A stretch of DNA of 64,000 nt. It comes from Polynucleobacter sp. MWH-Spelu-300-X4 (GTDB taxonomy: Bacteria; Pseudomonadota; Gammaproteobacteria; Burkholderiales; Burkholderiaceae). The position numbers and the translations under genes are program-made. Position 1 is the first letter of the stretch. Every line of letters starts with the position of its first letter. Below are positions 26,116 through 33,815 of this stretch, in pieces. Location of the stretch: positions 1,178,001 to 1,242,000 of the forward strand of contig NZ_CP061294.1 in NCBI RefSeq assembly GCF_018687515.1. The letters are read 5' to 3'. The notes beneath the pieces are model-generated. The model had not been told where the DNA came from, ran no database searches, and saw nothing but the letters and a program-made list of their open reading frames with translations.

Positions 26116-27330
26116 TTAAGCTAATTTTTCAGCACTAAGCATCGGAGTAAGTTTTGAATAATGACGTTCAATCATGCCTACACTAGTTCCCATTTGCCTA
26201 GCTAACGTATGGATATCAATGCCATCAGCTAGAGCAAATGTGGCGTAGGTGTGTCTTAAGCAGTACAGGGTTCTTTTCTGCCCTGCGTGGTCTATCCAAA
26301 GTTCACTATCTTTCATTAATCTTTGAAATACCCCATCCATCCCATGCGGCTGATCACCTTCAGGCATAACAAAGACTAACTTATTTAAATTAGCCTCTAG
26401 GACTTGGATAAGATTTTTATAAGGTAAGTTTTGCCACTTTATTAACCTCTCCAAGCTAGGCAATAACTGATCTCTAGCTATTAAGTATCTGGGTCCCGTC
26501 TTACCATTAACCCATATACGTAAATACCGCTTCTTCCCTATTACATGCCATTGCAAGTCTTTCCACCTCACCGGCATAGACTCTGTTCCCTGCCTAATAC
26601 CTGTATATAACAAGAACTCCACATAGCAACGGCATAGGATCTGCATCTGCCTACTGCGTTCTGTACGACCATACCGCTTATATTGATCCCAATAAGCCAT
26701 GAAGTCCAATAACTTATCTATTTCCTGCCTTGTAAAAGCAGATCTTTGCTTTGTCGACGCCCCATCTCTGGGTAGACTTGGAACATCCTTAAACGGATTA
26801 AGAAACCCACTGGCTCGGGCACGTTTAATTATTCGGTTATAAGTAGTTGAGTGGTATCTCTGAGTGTCTTTAGCAGGAATCCTCCCCATTTGACTAACTC
26901 GCCAACTAGCAAAGTCACTAATTAACTCATCCGTTATCTCATCTATCTGATATTTGCCAAAGAAAGGTATTAGATAGTTATTAAGTATGTAGATATAGTC
27001 ATTTCTTGTTTGATTGCTGATGTTATGTAGTTTTTCTATAGCCTCTATTTCTTCTAAAGCTATTGCCTTAAATGACTTCTTAACTACAGACAGATCATTA
27101 GCGATTTTTAGTTTGACTGTTTCAAAGATAGATATCGCTCTAGTTGATGCTTCGGCTAATTGATCCGTAAAGGTGCTAGCTGAATGCCATTGCCCATTAG
27201 CTAACTTAAACCTAGCTTGCCAAGCATCACTATTAGTTCTCTTAAACAAGGTTAGTTGTCCGTTCAATAGCGGAACACACTTTCCCTCTCGGGGTTTGGT
27301 TTGAGCGAACAGGAATTGAAGATTATTCAT
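26116..27330 (-). CDS. int: Site-specific tyrosine integrase of the island
   Basis: 404 residues from the ATG at 27330; a TTG just before is less likely. An arm-binding-like N-terminus (to about 60), core-binding helices (90-160) and the catalytic domain follow. Catalytic residues: Arg in TGIRQGTE, CLRHTYAT (His-x-x-Arg variant: R-H-T), and Tyr in ERHYSKL. It is the best candidate for integration at tRNA-Arg. It does not lie next to either att site, which is unusual. A strong hairpin covers the region just before its start codon. Confidence 0.9.
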   Translation of the reverse strand: MNNLQFLFAQTKPREGKCVPLLNGQLTLFKRTNSDAWQARFKLANGQWHSASTFTDQLAEASTRAISIFETVKLKIANDLSVVKKSFKAIALEEIEAIEKLHNISNQTRNDYIYILNNYLIPFFGKYQIDEITDELISDFASWRVSQMGRIPAKDTQRYHSTTYNRIIKRARASGFLNPFKDVPSLPRDGASTKQRSAFTRQEIDKLLDFMAYWDQYKRYGRTERSRQMQILCRCYVEFLLYTGIRQGTESMPVRWKDLQWHVIGKKRYLRIWVNGKTGPRYLIARDQLLPSLERLIKWQNLPYKNLIQVLEANLNKLVFVMPEGDQPHGMDGVFQRLMKDSELWIDHAGQKRTLYCLRHTYATFALADGIDIHTLARQMGTSVGMIERHYSKLTPMLSAEKLA

Positions 27331-27332
27331 CA

Positions 27333-27361
27333 AGCAAGCGTCTAGTTAAGGGACGCTTGCT
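27333..27361. promoter_or_regulatory. Hairpin immediately upstream of integrase start
   Basis: Inverted repeat GCAAGCGTC/GACGCTTGC (27334-27342 and 27352-27360), extended by one A-T pair, with a 9-base loop. It ends 3 bases from the ATG and no free Shine-Dalgarno is visible, so it may limit integrase translation or be a protein site. Confidence 0.55.
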
Positions 27362-27398
27362 AGCTTAGCTTCGAATTAGGATTTGGACGACCTGAACA

Positions 27399-27830
27399 TT
27401 AAAAAATGTCTTTTTTAGTAAGAAATAATTTCTTTATCCAACTTCTCCTGCTCTGAATCAAAAATTCCAAAGTCAAATTCATTTCCTCTAATAATCTTTT
27501 ATTCCTCTCAACTGGAAGCCATTCTTCATAGAGAGATGTCAGGATCCTAATAGTAACTGGGGTGTATTGAAAAAAGTTTCTCAACTCATAAACAATTGCA
27601 ATTTGAGAGTCTAATTTCATGTTCATGTTTTCACGAACACCACCAACTAACTCTCCTATCAAACGATGATAGTTTTCAAAACGTAATTGCTCTTGCTCGA
27701 CCCTCCTTGTTTGCGTATACCTCCAAGCCGTGAATGCCAAACTCACTAATGATCCTAGAAAAGTGACCAGAGCTACAACGCCGGCAATAATCGTCCAAAA
27801 TTTTTCATCAACAATTAAGTTCAAAATCAC
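27399..27830 (-). CDS. Small single-span membrane protein, unknown
   Basis: 143 residues: one N-terminal hydrophobic helix (about 11-34), then a charged helical cytosolic part (TRRVEQEQLRFENYHRLIGELV). The start is GTG at 27830 or TTG at 27824; GAGAGG fits the TTG better. No family recognised. Small membrane-anchored helical proteins of this type occur often on islands. Confidence 0.5.
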   Translation of the reverse strand: MILNLIVDEKFWTIIAGVVALVTFLGSLVSLAFTAWRYTQTRRVEQEQLRFENYHRLIGELVGGVRENMNMKLDSQIAIVYELRNFFQYTPVTIRILTSLYEEWLPVERNKRLLEEMNLTLEFLIQSRRSWIKKLFLTKKDIF

Positions 27831-27874
27831 CTCTCAATTAAATCAAATGAGGGACTCTCATCCCTCACCCACCA

Positions 27875-28054
27875 TTAACGTTTGCTATTAGGTGTAATTA
27901 CGATCTGATTCCACAAGTGCCCCGGCTTGCTAGTCGGAGGTAATGGTTTGTGATCAGAAACAGTTACGTAGTTTGATACAGGTTTCCCTGTCGACGTAAC
28001 TTGCTGAAACACTCCACCTTGAGTACCAGTATTTTGTCCAGGCTTCTTTGCCAT
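27875..28054 (-). CDS. Small YjzC-like protein
   Basis: 59 residues starting MAKKPGQNTGTQGGVF, with AAGGA 6 bases before the ATG. The pattern KPGQNTG...GGVF, then a short strand pair and LPPTSKPGHLW resembles the YjzC family of small beta-rich proteins. Function unknown. Too short for many gene finders; the clean frame, start site and family-like pattern support it. Confidence 0.6.
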   Translation of the reverse strand: MAKKPGQNTGTQGGVFQQVTSTGKPVSNYVTVSDHKPLPPTSKPGHLWNQIVITPNSKR

Positions 28055-28084
28055 ACAAAATCCTTTTTCAAAGGTTTACCCGGG

Positions 28085-28112
28085 TTGACTAGTAAGAAGA
28101 CGCTGTTACACT
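28085..28112 (+). promoter_or_regulatory. Sigma-70-type promoter of predicted sRNA
   Basis: TTGACT (28085-28090), 16-base spacer, TACACT (28107-28112). Transcription would begin about 28119. Confidence 0.55.
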
Positions 28113-28118
28113 AAAAGA

Positions 28119-28205
28119 GCAGTTTTAACGTAAACAGCTATCGAAACCTCACCGGGGAATCGGTAACCAAGTGGTCGAAATTCCCGTTTCGGCCACTTTT
28201 CTTTT
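28119..28205 (+). ncRNA. Predicted island small RNA, about 87 nt
   Basis: No forward gene lies upstream, yet a strong forward terminator is present: AAGTGGTCGAAA/TTTCGGCCACTT (28169-28198, 12-bp stem with one G-U pair, 6-base loop) followed by TTCTTTTT. Together with the promoter at 28085-28112 this defines a short independent transcript. Its middle has CCGGGGAATCGG, a further small hairpin. No open reading frame with a start site is visible in it. Could regulate neighbouring island genes or a chromosomal target. Confidence 0.55.
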
Positions 28206-28478
28206 TAAAAACAAACACTATATCTAGTGTTATGTATGGATATACAGTACTAATTATAGGGTATTTCTATTAATTTTGATAAGCACTTTTATCAAAAAAT
28301 ACCTATCGAAATCCCTAATTGAACGTTAGAAATGCCCTACGAATGAGCATTTAAGAACCCTCTGCAATAATTTTCATTACTTAATACCAAGCACTTCACA
28401 AACTTAAATTAATAAGGCAATTGTGTAAGAACACTAAACCTGAGATGATCTAAATAATTATAAAAAATGTGAGTAATT
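28206..28478. other. Spacer with two operator-like palindromes before the Cys-repeat operon
   Basis: Contains AACACTA-TATC-TAGTGTT (28214-28231) and TTTTGATAA-N6-TTATCAAAA (28274-28297), both perfect inverted repeats, upstream of the forward operon at 28479. They may be regulator sites. No gene is seen. Confidence 0.5.
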
Positions 28479-29426
28479 ATGACCAAAATTCACGGCCAAA
28501 TTTTGTTAGCTTTCGCTTTTGTTTACCTCATTACCGGAACCTATATCTTTCTACCCACCAACTTTGATACAGCTAGAGCTGTAGGTAACCTCGTAGGCGT
28601 ATCACTTCTAATTTACCTAATAATTAAACTTATTAACAGAAATAAATCTGAAGAAACAAAAGATAAAGGCTTTGTTGCTTTAGGAATGATTGCAATTCTG
28701 TGGGTTACATTAGTTTTATACAAAGAGGTTTCCGATCACAGAAGTCTGAATAATTTTGTCGCCACCATTGAAAAAGGTGATGTTTCAAAACTAGAACCAT
28801 CACTCCCAAGCAATATTAAAGTTCCTGGATATAGTGGAAATGATGCTGACGGAACGCAGATTTTGTTAAATGAAGTACTAATCGTACTTAAACCATATAG
28901 CCTCGAGATTGAAAAGAACCAAGCTGAGTTAGAAAAAGTAGGGATTGATCAGATTCTATCTGCGCAAATGTTTAATAGTCGCTCTGCAATTACAAATGGG
29001 TTTCAAAAACTTGATAAATGGACTTATTTTGTAAATGAAGAATCACGACTAATTAACGAGGCCTATAAGGCTCAAATTATTGCAATTGAAAAAGCTTCCG
29101 TATCCCCAGAAATCAAAGCAAGTTTTTTGAAAGGCTTGAATAAGAGTGTCGATGAAACAACTAGGTTGTATAAGCTACAAACCAATGCAACTCATAACAG
29201 TATTGCAATTGCTCGAAAAATATTGAAACTTGCTGAGTCAAATATCGGATTGGTTCAAGTAACTGCCAATGGTGTAATTTTCCCGAAGCCTCAAGATAAT
29301 GAGGCTTATGCTCAAGCTATTCAGGCTATTCAAAAAGAGGCTCAGGATGAGCAGAAATATGCTGCGGCTAGATCTAATTACCAACAATCTGTTGTTAATA
29401 GAATGAAAAACACCCTTTCAAAATGA
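28479..29426 (+). CDS. Membrane protein paired with secreted Cys-repeat protein, unknown
   Basis: 315 residues. Three N-terminal hydrophobic helices (about 8-26, 35-50, 66-82) anchor a large helical domain (residues 90-315) rich in Ala, Lys and Glu. No motif recognised. Its stop overlaps the start of the next gene (ATGA), so the two are translated together and probably act together at the cell envelope. Confidence 0.6.
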   Translation: MTKIHGQILLAFAFVYLITGTYIFLPTNFDTARAVGNLVGVSLLIYLIIKLINRNKSEETKDKGFVALGMIAILWVTLVLYKEVSDHRSLNNFVATIEKGDVSKLEPSLPSNIKVPGYSGNDADGTQILLNEVLIVLKPYSLEIEKNQAELEKVGIDQILSAQMFNSRSAITNGFQKLDKWTYFVNEESRLINEAYKAQIIAIEKASVSPEIKASFLKGLNKSVDETTRLYKLQTNATHNSIAIARKILKLAESNIGLVQVTANGVIFPKPQDNEAYAQAIQAIQKEAQDEQKYAAARSNYQQSVVNRMKNTLSK

Positions 29427-30184
29427 AACAATTAATTCATTTAGCTGTAACGAGTTTATTAGTTTTAAGTACTTTTTTAGTACAGGCGCAATCGCAACTT
29501 GAACAAGTTCGACAAAATGAACTTCGTCGAAATTACAGCAGCTGTATTACTGGTATAGGCTTTTGCAATGAAGGGGAATTAACTTCATCACAATTAGAAT
29601 CAGTAAATAAAGGTAAGCTACAAAGAAACTATAACAATTGCGCTACTGGAATTGGATATTGTAATAATTCACTGTTAACAGAAAAAGAAGCTAGTGTTGT
29701 TAAATCAAACCAGGCTCAACGAAATCTTAATAACTGTTACACCGGTATAGGTTATTGCGATAGAAGCAACTTATCAACATCAGAAGCCCAAACAGTTGAA
29801 AAAAATCAGCTAACGCGAAATTACAACAACTGTATAACAGGTATTGGCTACTGTAAAAAACAGATCCTATCATCAACTCAAATTGATGCAGTTCATCAAA
29901 ATGAACTTAAAAGAAATTTTAATAATTGCCTTACTGGAATCGGTTACTGCAATAGAGCCTTACTTGATAGCGATCAAATCAATGCCCCAAAAAATAGTCA
30001 ACAAAGTATTACCAATAGTCAAACTACGCCATTACCAGAAGTTGGCATAGGTACTTGCGCTGAGAACGGGTCTTGTTATGGCGACATAAGTAACATCACA
30101 GGATTACCAAAAACAATACCAGTAGATGGGTACTATAGAAAGGATGGCACCTACGTAAGAGGACATTACAGAAGTCGTCGTTAA
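29423..30184 (+). CDS. Secreted protein with five 32-residue two-cysteine repeats
   Basis: 253 residues with a signal peptide ending VQAQ. Five repeats with exactly 32-residue period have the core RN[YF]xxCxTGIG[YF]C; cysteines at 41/48, 73/80, 105/112, 137/144 and 169/176 pair within each repeat. A degenerate sixth (VGIGTCAENGSC) follows. The tail VDGYYRKDGTYVRGHYRSRR is a motif seen at the C-terminus of many small exported proteins. The cysteines probably form disulfides in the periplasm. Function unknown; novel-looking. Confidence 0.7.
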   Translation: MKQLIHLAVTSLLVLSTFLVQAQSQLEQVRQNELRRNYSSCITGIGFCNEGELTSSQLESVNKGKLQRNYNNCATGIGYCNNSLLTEKEASVVKSNQAQRNLNNCYTGIGYCDRSNLSTSEAQTVEKNQLTRNYNNCITGIGYCKKQILSSTQIDAVHQNELKRNFNNCLTGIGYCNRALLDSDQINAPKNSQQSITNSQTTPLPEVGIGTCAENGSCYGDISNITGLPKTIPVDGYYRKDGTYVRGHYRSRR

Positions 30185-30231
30185 CATTAGAAATTATATT
30201 TCGACACCAAAACAAATCGAATATTTAAGAT

Positions 30232-30465
30232 ATGCTTCAAAAAAATAAAAAACTAATTTTTATTAGCTCATTAGTTCTCATCGTTGTTTATTCAATTACT
30301 TCGTCAAAATGGCATGGCTATGCATATCCAGACAAAAATAATCTGTCAAATGGACTCTATTTAGGTGAGTTTAAAAATGAACACGAATGCACTGCTGCTG
30401 CCATAAATTCTCTTAAAAAGATTGGCAAAATTGGCTCCGGTCACTTTGAGTGTCATAAAAACTAA
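30232..30465 (+). CDS. Small exported or membrane protein, unknown
   Basis: 77 residues with an N-terminal hydrophobic helix (LIFISSLVLIVVYSI) and a short exported part. It contains GLYLGEFKNEHECTAAAINSLKKIGKIGSGHFECHKN, with two Cys. It lies 47 bases after the Cys-repeat gene in the same direction and may belong to that operon. Confidence 0.55.
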   Translation: MLQKNKKLIFISSLVLIVVYSITSSKWHGYAYPDKNNLSNGLYLGEFKNEHECTAAAINSLKKIGKIGSGHFECHKN

Positions 30466-30559
30466 GCATATCCTACTCCCAACCAATTTATTGACCAAGA
30501 AAAAATCTAAAAAATATTTACAAAATTTAGTGAATGTCGGTTTTCCCGACAATCCACTC

Positions 30560-30949
30560 TCAATGTTGATATCTATATTCCTGAGTTAAACCACCAAATC
30601 CATAAGTAGCCGCCCTGACATCTTGCACATAGATATAGCTTTCTTCGTGCAAATTACCCAATAACTTCTCAAATCCCTCAAAGGCTTCTTTGATGTATTG
30701 AGCTTTCTCATCTTTGGTATTAGTTTCATCAGTTATCTTGATATCAAAGTAAAAGCTATTTTTACCTTGTTGACTTAATAACTGCCCTGCTACCACCCAA
30801 GCATCATGATCTACATACTCAATAGCAATTGCAGTTACCTCTCGTTTCTTTTTAAGAATCCTACTAGTTAGCTCCAGCAGTAAATTAGCAATCTTTTTAG
30901 TTAACTCAGGTGACTTCTTAGCACTTACTTTCACATTCAAGATAGGCAT
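30560..30949 (-). CDS. Tautomerase-superfamily protein
   Basis: 129 residues beginning MPILNVKVS, so the mature protein would expose the catalytic Pro1. The beta-alpha-beta pattern and VDHDAWVVAG fit the 4-oxalocrotonate tautomerase/MIF superfamily; the length suggests two fused units as in MIF-like members. Substrate unknown. The MarR-type regulator at 30995 is upstream in the same direction, so they likely form a unit. Confidence 0.8.
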   Translation of the reverse strand: MPILNVKVSAKKSPELTKKIANLLLELTSRILKKKREVTAIAIEYVDHDAWVVAGQLLSQQGKNSFYFDIKITDETNTKDEKAQYIKEAFEGFEKLLGNLHEESYIYVQDVRAATYGFGGLTQEYRYQH

Positions 30950-30994
30950 ACTTCCTCCAATTAATTAGCTATGCAACTATTAATAAAATAAAAC

Positions 30995-31411
30995 TCATTT
31001 GAGAGCTGATGTAATAGACCTCATTTGAGTTACGACAGATTCAAATTCATTTGCTCCTAACAACTTCTTCATACGCTTTGTTACTTCACTACTAGCAATA
31101 TTTAGATCAGATTTAATATCTAATGAGCTAGCAGTTGGGTGAATCTCCTGCTCTCTTGCATCCTTATTTGAAATAACTCGTCTTATATAACCCATACGTT
31201 CAAGATGATCTAAACCACGAGTAGCTGTTGGCCTTGAGATATTTAATTCCTCAGCAATCTCTCTAGCCAATAACGGAGCTTTATCAAGCACCACTCTCAA
31301 CATAAAGGCTTGAGATGGTGTTAATCCGAATGGTTTAAATGCCTGAGTCCACTCTCGCTCGACTTGGCGAGCTAGTGACGTCGTATTGAAATATAGGCAT
31401 TGTTCAAACAT
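30995..31411 (-). CDS. MarR-family transcriptional regulator
   Basis: 138 residues. LTPSQAFMLRVVLDKAPLLAREIAEELNISRPTATRGLDHLERMGYIRR is the winged helix region, with the DAREQEI wing. Likely represses itself and the tautomerase gene 45 bases downstream; MarR proteins release DNA when a small molecule or oxidant is sensed. Confidence 0.88.
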   Translation of the reverse strand: MFEQCLYFNTTSLARQVEREWTQAFKPFGLTPSQAFMLRVVLDKAPLLAREIAEELNISRPTATRGLDHLERMGYIRRVISNKDAREQEIHPTASSLDIKSDLNIASSEVTKRMKKLLGANEFESVVTQMRSITSALK

Positions 31412-31581
31412 AGACTAATAGTAACAGATATTAGTTAGCTATGCAATCAAATTCATGGTGCTGAGAAATCTCGAAATAAAACTTCAGCTAAGTGACCCTG
31501 TCGAACGCCGTCATAATTTTTATTTGAAGATAGTTATATTTTCTGGTAGAAATGTAGCAATGCAATCTAACCCTAAAAATC

Positions 31582-32109
31582 ATGTCTATATTTGAACAAG
31601 CGGCACTAATATTTAATCACCCACTTTTTAATATAGTTGGTGGAATAAGTGTATCTATTACATTCATAGCAATCACGTACAAAGTGGTTTGTTTTTTCTG
31701 GGGCGTTACCCCACTTATGCTTCGCTTGGGCATATCTTTATGGAAACGAAAGGTTGCAATCTTTGGTGATGAAAGTAGCTTTAGTAGCCTAAAATTAATG
31801 CTCATTGATTCAGGCATTTTCAAAGAGAAAAATATAATCAAAATTGATTTAATTGATTTAGCTAAGGCAAAAAAATTGGATATTTTTCTAGTAGACTGGA
31901 ATTCATCAAAAGATCATATAAATCAAATTTTTGATTTCAGACCAAATAATCAAACGCCAGTAATTATTTTTGCTTCTCCAGGAAAAATTCCTGAAGAAAA
32001 TTTATCTGATATCGCAAACAGATCAAACACAGTCATTGTCAACTTCAGGGGAAGATTAATCAACGACTTATTAACATCTCTTGTCACTACAAGTTATGAT
32101 AAATCCTAA
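31582..32109 (+). CDS. Membrane protein with Rossmann/receiver-like domain, upstream of CD-NTase
   Basis: 175 residues: one or two N-terminal hydrophobic helices (about 16-45), then a cytosolic alpha/beta domain (residues 52-165). KVAIFGDESSFSSLKLML, KKLDIFLVDWNSSKD, TPVIIFASPGKI and TVIVNFRG are the strands, an arrangement like receiver or TIR/Rossmann folds without the usual acidic receiver pocket. It could be the membrane effector or sensor of the NTase signal. Overlaps the NTase start by 14 bases. Confidence 0.6.
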   Translation: MSIFEQAALIFNHPLFNIVGGISVSITFIAITYKVVCFFWGVTPLMLRLGISLWKRKVAIFGDESSFSSLKLMLIDSGIFKEKNIIKIDLIDLAKAKKLDIFLVDWNSSKDHINQIFDFRPNNQTPVIIFASPGKIPEENLSDIANRSNTVIVNFRGRLINDLLTSLVTTSYDKS

Positions 32110-32881
32110 TTTTTACCTCTATCAAATACTAGAACACTATAAAGGTCGAGATATACAGACCAACTCCTTTAACATTAATTTTTTAAAAGCTGATTTAAAA
32201 AAATGGGCTGGCACTTGTTACATTGAAGTCATTAATTCAGGATCGTACGCAAAAGGGACTGCGATTTCTAATTCTTCCGATATTGATCTTCTGGTTTCCT
32301 TAAAACATGACTGTAATGAAAATTCTGGCGGCTTAAAATCTTGCTACAACTCATTGTATGAATGGCTCAGCAAATCATACTCTAATGTGCGTAAGCAAAA
32401 TGTGTCAGTACGAGTTAAATTAAACACCTTAGAGATAGATGTCACACCCGCCAGAAAGCTCTCTGGGAATACAAATGATCACTCTCTATATGTTTCCAAA
32501 AAAAATTCAATTAAAAAAACAAATATTAAAAAACATATCAGCGACATTTCATCTTCGGGTCGAACAAATGAAATCAAACTATTAAAAATATGGCGCGAAA
32601 TTAATAGGATTGATTTTCCGTCAATCTATCTTGAGTACTTATTGGTTAATAAAATATTAATCAATAAATCAAAAAAAATAGAAAATCTATCTGATAACTT
32701 ATGTCATGTTTTTCATGAATTAGGAAAACATCAAGGAAACCCACTATTTTCAACTCTGGATGATCCTGCAAACTCAAACAATAGACTTTCAGATTTATTG
32801 AATGAAAACGAGAAAATTGAGATTATTTTGAAAGCTGAAAAAGCCTCAAATGAGAAATATTGGGAGAACATATATGGCTAA
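32096..32881 (+). CDS. CD-NTase/OAS-like nucleotidyltransferase
   Basis: 261 residues from the ATG at 32096; a TTG 15 bases earlier is possible. Nucleotidyltransferase motif: SGSYAKGTAISNSSDIDLLV with Gly49-Ser50 and metal-binding Asp62 and Asp64, and third Asp115 in NTLEIDVTPA. A helical C-terminal half follows. CCA-adding, OAS and CD-NTase enzymes share this core; between a membrane protein and a TIR protein it most likely makes a nucleotide second messenger on phage infection, by inference. Overlaps the TIR gene by 8 bases. Confidence 0.78.
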   Translation: MINPNFYLYQILEHYKGRDIQTNSFNINFLKADLKKWAGTCYIEVINSGSYAKGTAISNSSDIDLLVSLKHDCNENSGGLKSCYNSLYEWLSKSYSNVRKQNVSVRVKLNTLEIDVTPARKLSGNTNDHSLYVSKKNSIKKTNIKKHISDISSSGRTNEIKLLKIWREINRIDFPSIYLEYLLVNKILINKSKKIENLSDNLCHVFHELGKHQGNPLFSTLDDPANSNNRLSDLLNENEKIEIILKAEKASNEKYWENIYG

Positions 32882-33572
32882 ATGTACAGCACCAAGAAAT
32901 GGGCATCGGACAGCAAGTGGAGCCGCGGCATGTCCCGCATGTAGCAGTAAGCGCCATTACGGTAGCTATCGCTCCACCCCATACTCCCCTTCGCAATCTT
33001 TTTCATTAGGAAGTAATGGAGTAAGACAAAGTAGTAGCGGAGGGGCTAATAGTGGAGGAAGGCCACGTTGGTCACGAGCGAGCTCATCGGTTATATATAC
33101 ACCCGCTCAAATACGAACTCTTACACCCATACGTGAAGCTGTAGAGCGCCTAGCGACCAAATCTGATCTACGAGATATCTTTCTATGCCATGCTTGGGAT
33201 GATCGACAAGGAGCTGCAAAAGAACTGCATGATTCACTCGAGTCTCAAGGTATAAAAGTTTGGTTTAGCGAGAAAGATGTTGGCCTTGGCGTACCACTGC
33301 TTCGAGCTATAGATAAAGGACTAGCAAATTCCCGCGTTGGAATCGTTCTTGTTACTCCTGCATTTTTACGTCGTCTTCCCGCAGAGGGCATTGCTGACAA
33401 AGAACTATCTGCACTTTTAGCACGCGATCAACTTATCCCCATCGTTCATAACACGACATTTGAAGAACTCCGCGAGGTTAGTCCATTACTTGCCTCACGA
33501 AGTGGATTAAACACATCAGAAGATACTATGGCAACTATTGCAACTAAACTTGCAGAGTTAGTAGCCATCTAA
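32874..33572 (+). CDS. TIR-domain protein with N-terminal zinc-finger-like segment
   Basis: 232 residues from the ATG at 32874 (GGAGAAC upstream). Residues 1-24 have Cys4 and CPAC (20-23) with a His, a probable small zinc ribbon. A Ser/Gly/Tyr-rich linker (25-75) leads to the TIR domain (98-230): DIFLCHAWDDR, BB-loop VWFSEKDVGLGVPLL, SRVGIVLVTPAFL, and DKELSAL with Glu177 as candidate catalytic glutamate. Bacterial TIR domains cleave NAD+ when activated. No SAVED or STING ligand sensor is fused to it, so activation must use the linker, zinc ribbon or partner proteins. Confidence 0.87.
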   Translation: MAKCTAPRNGHRTASGAAACPACSSKRHYGSYRSTPYSPSQSFSLGSNGVRQSSSGGANSGGRPRWSRASSSVIYTPAQIRTLTPIREAVERLATKSDLRDIFLCHAWDDRQGAAKELHDSLESQGIKVWFSEKDVGLGVPLLRAIDKGLANSRVGIVLVTPAFLRRLPAEGIADKELSALLARDQLIPIVHNTTFEELREVSPLLASRSGLNTSEDTMATIATKLAELVAI

Positions 33573-33599
33573 TTTTGACTTACAACTACTTCACGAACC

Positions 33600-33615
33600 T
33601 GTTCCATTTAGAACA
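33600..33615. repeat. Palindrome copy e
   Basis: TGTTCCATTTAGAACA, 28 bases after the TIR stop and about 155 bases before attR. Last of the five copies. Confidence 0.7.
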
Positions 33616-33770
33616 ATATTCAACCATCCAGTTACAGGACGCTCATAGTCAACGGGATGTATCACCGTAGAACAAGGTGTTCGATACGCTCAATAGACTC
33701 GAGCCCTTGAACACAATTGTGACAATTGGCTACAGTGAGGTAATCTGAGATTCGTCGCTTGGGTGCGTAG

Positions 33771-33815
33771 TGGCCTGCCCAGCACGATTCGAACGTGCGA
33801 CCTACGCCTTAGAAG
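33771..33815. repeat. Right attachment site (attR) inside tRNA-Arg
   Basis: 45-base copy shared with attL at 15332-15376, exactly from the encoded CCA to the anticodon loop of the tRNA. The match stops at the anticodon stem, the classic crossover limit. Confidence 0.88.

Larger units (their letters stand above)
15332..33815. mobile_element. Genomic island integrated at the 3' end of tRNA-Arg(UCU)
   Basis: A 45-bp perfect direct repeat at 15332-15376 and 33771-33815 bounds 18.4 kb. The right copy is the tRNA from its anticodon loop to the encoded CCA; the left copy is a tRNA fragment only. This is the usual product of a tyrosine recombinase crossing over in a tRNA gene. The island carries two such recombinases, a toxin-antitoxin pair, an AbiH-like gene, the PIN-GNAT/ASCH/kinase operon, an NTase-TIR module and many short unknown genes. 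No conjugation or phage structural genes are visible, so it is probably mobilised in trans or is decayed. Confidence 0.85.
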
